Source: JBQTIU01 sp052387815 (GTDB lineage: Bacteria > Pseudomonadota > Alphaproteobacteria > CACIAM-22H2). From it: 7,752 nt of DNA. How positions within the stretch are numbered: position 1 is the stretch's first letter; every line of letters begins with the position of its first letter. The notes under the pieces are model-generated. The model was given only the letters and a program-made list of their open reading frames with translations. It ran no database searches and was not told the DNA's origin. The stretch is taken from the NCBI GenBank assembly GCA_052387815.1, contig JBQTIU010000009.1:1-7752 (forward strand). Reading direction: 5' to 3'. Shown here piece by piece: positions 6,337 through 7,752 of this stretch. The position numbers were made by a program, and so were the translations under genes.

Positions 6337-7611
6337 ATGCGCAAGAACACCAATTCCAAGCCATCGACCGTGCCCGTCGGCCGGCGACAGGTCTTGACAA
6401 CGGCGGCGGCCGCGGCGGCCATGGGCGGGCTCGGCTTTCCCGCCCTGGTGTCCGCCCAGCCGGCAACGATCCGCATTGGCCACTTGACGCCGCGCACCGG
6501 CTTCCTGGGCCAGCTCGGAGACTACGGCGTCAAGGGGACGGAGATGGCGGTGGACGAGTTCAACGCCGCGGGCGGCGTGCTCGGCCGCAAGGTCGAGCTC
6601 ATCGCCGAGGACAGCGTCAACCCGGGCGTCGCCGTCACCAAGGTGCAAAAGCTGGTCGAGCGCGACCGCGTCAACTTCCTGCTCGGCGAGATCAGCTCGG
6701 CCTCGGCGCTGGCCATCGCCGACCAGGCGCAGCGCTACCGCATCGTCTACTTCAACACCGGCGCCAACTCCGACGAGCTGCGCGGCAAGAACTGCAACCG
6801 CTTCATGTTCCACGTCGAGGGCTGCAACACGATGTATACCAAGACCATCGGCCAGTGGCAGCGGGCGCGCAACCAGATCCGCGGCACCAAGTATTACATG
6901 CTGACCGCCGACTACGCCTTCGGCCACGACCTCGCCCGCGTCTCGAGCCGATTCCTGACCGAGAACGGCGGCGTCGTGATGACCAACGATCTCGTGCCCA
7001 CGAACACCCCCGATTACAGCGGCTATATCCTCAAGATCCGCCAGGCGCGGCCCGATTTCGTGTACATCAACCTCGCCGGCGTCGACCAGACGACCTTCCT
7101 CAAGCAGTACAAGGAATACAACCTGCCCTTCCCGATCTCGGGCGGGGTGATGGACACTATTCCCTTCTGGGGGGCCGGCATCGATTCGCTGTCGGGATTC
7201 TGGCAGAGCCTCTGGTATCACGGCCTCGCCCTGCCGGCGGCCCAGGACTTCACGCGGCGGTTCAGCCAGCGCTTCGGCTTCCCGCCCGACAACCAGGCCT
7301 GGGGCGACTACGTCGGGGCCCGCATCCTGCTGGACGCGGTGGCCGACACCAAGGACACCGATTCGGCGAAGCTGATCCAGTATTTCGAGGGCGGCGCGAG
7401 CTTCGACATCCTCAAGGGTCGCAAGGGCGTCTTCCGCGCCTGGGACCACCAGCTCCTCCAGGAGATGTACGTCGTCAAGGTCAAGGACAAGGCGGCGATG
7501 CGCGACAAGTGGGACATCTTCGAGGTCGTCGAGCCGGTGCCGGCCGCCGGCGATTCCCTCGAGATCATCCAGCCGACGATGGAGGAGAACCGCTGCACCA
7601 TGCCGGCCTGA
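6337..7611 (+). CDS. Tat-exported ABC transporter solute-binding protein (branched-chain amino acid/amide type)
   Basis: A predicted 424-residue periplasmic protein that would capture a small molecule and pass it to an inner-membrane ABC importer. The N-terminus has a twin-arginine signal, GRRQVL (15-20), then an alanine-rich hydrophobic stretch and likely cleavage after VSA (38-40), so it is probably exported folded. The mature part starts TIRIGHLTPRTGFLGQLG and continues KGTEMAVDEFNAAGGVLGRKVEL, the hallmark of the LivJ/AmiC/UrtA-like type I periplasmic family (Peripla_BP_6). The family takes branched-chain amino acids, amides, urea, short-chain acids and aromatic compounds, so the ligand cannot be told from sequence. 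Three cysteines are present (C153, C163, and C420 near the end in NRCTMPA). The first two could form a disulfide, which would fit Tat export. The length is normal and the ending looks natural. Permease and ATPase genes would be expected downstream but are beyond the window. It is divergent from the MBL pair and may be co-regulated with it. Confidence 0.92.
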   Translation: MRKNTNSKPSTVPVGRRQVLTTAAAAAAMGGLGFPALVSAQPATIRIGHLTPRTGFLGQLGDYGVKGTEMAVDEFNAAGGVLGRKVELIAEDSVNPGVAVTKVQKLVERDRVNFLLGEISSASALAIADQAQRYRIVYFNTGANSDELRGKNCNRFMFHVEGCNTMYTKTIGQWQRARNQIRGTKYYMLTADYAFGHDLARVSSRFLTENGGVVMTNDLVPTNTPDYSGYILKIRQARPDFVYINLAGVDQTTFLKQYKEYNLPFPISGGVMDTIPFWGAGIDSLSGFWQSLWYHGLALPAAQDFTRRFSQRFGFPPDNQAWGDYVGARILLDAVADTKDTDSAKLIQYFEGGASFDILKGRKGVFRAWDHQLLQEMYVVKVKDKAAMRDKWDIFEVVEPVPAAGDSLEIIQPTMEENRCTMPA

Positions 7612-7752
7612 CGGCACCCGCCGCCAGGTCCCGCCCGGCCCCGCGCCCCGGCCCCGGGGGGGGGGGCGGGCGCCCCCCCCCCCAAGCCCCCGGAAGGCCG
7701 CCCCCACACCCCCCTACGGTGTTGGTAATAGACCCCACCCACGTGAAAGGGC
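7612..7752. other. Non-coding tail with G11/C11 inverted repeat, possible contig-end artefact
   Basis: After the TGA there is no supportable gene. From 7630 to 7683 every base is G or C. This includes a run of 11 G (7656-7666) and a run of 11 C (7673-7683) that could pair as a hairpin with a short GC loop. There is no T tract after it, so it is not a normal intrinsic terminator. Homopolymers of this kind next to a sequence edge are often a sign of low-quality or mis-assembled data. The last about 60 bases differ in style from the rest and I could not assign them. Confidence 0.5.

Noticed and set aside
6178..7707. Upstream extension of the small MBL frame through the binding-protein gene
   Set aside because: The frame stays open but is antisense to a clear Tat-exported binding protein, and a strong ribosome site places the start at 6177 or 6174.

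Overview
The window is GC-rich with a strong preference for G or C at third codon positions. The gene types fit a high-GC alphaproteobacterium: an Atm1-type ABC exporter, a zinc-ribbon/class III cyclase/ATPase/TPR fusion, and a Tat-exported branched-chain-amino-acid-type binding protein. I cannot name a genus from the sequence alone. It reads as ordinary chromosomal DNA. I see no transposase, phage gene, CRISPR array, tRNA or rRNA.

Layout: (1) 2-721 (+), the C-terminal nucleotide-binding domain of an ABC half-transporter cut by the left edge. (2) 700-864 (-), a possible small gene with coding-like codon use. (3) 880-4164 (+), a 1094-residue predicted adenylyl cyclase fused to a STAND/AAA-like ATPase and TPR-like helical repeats. 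(4) Convergent to it after 14 bases, a two-gene minus-strand operon read 6177 to 4179. Its first gene is a small metallo-beta-lactamase (MBL) fold protein that has lost nearly all the usual metal ligands. Its second is a 460-residue MBL-fold protein that keeps the HxHxDH motif and carries an unassigned C-terminal domain. (5) 6178-6336, a divergent intergenic region with an AT-rich imperfect inverted repeat carrying a candidate -10 box in each arm. (6) 6337-7611 (+), a Tat-exported periplasmic solute-binding protein, presumably the first gene of an ABC uptake operon whose permease and ATPase genes lie beyond the right edge. (7) 7612-7752, a tail with extreme G and C homopolymers that may be a contig-end artefact.

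The most interesting part is the divergent module: a binding protein and an MBL pair that appear to share one symmetric operator/promoter. This suggests co-regulated import and intracellular processing of a small molecule, but substrate and regulator are unknown. The cyclase looks like a large signal-sensing protein with all class IIIb catalytic residues present. I did not find convincing evidence of a wholly new system. The degenerate/canonical MBL pair and the shared operator are the best leads.
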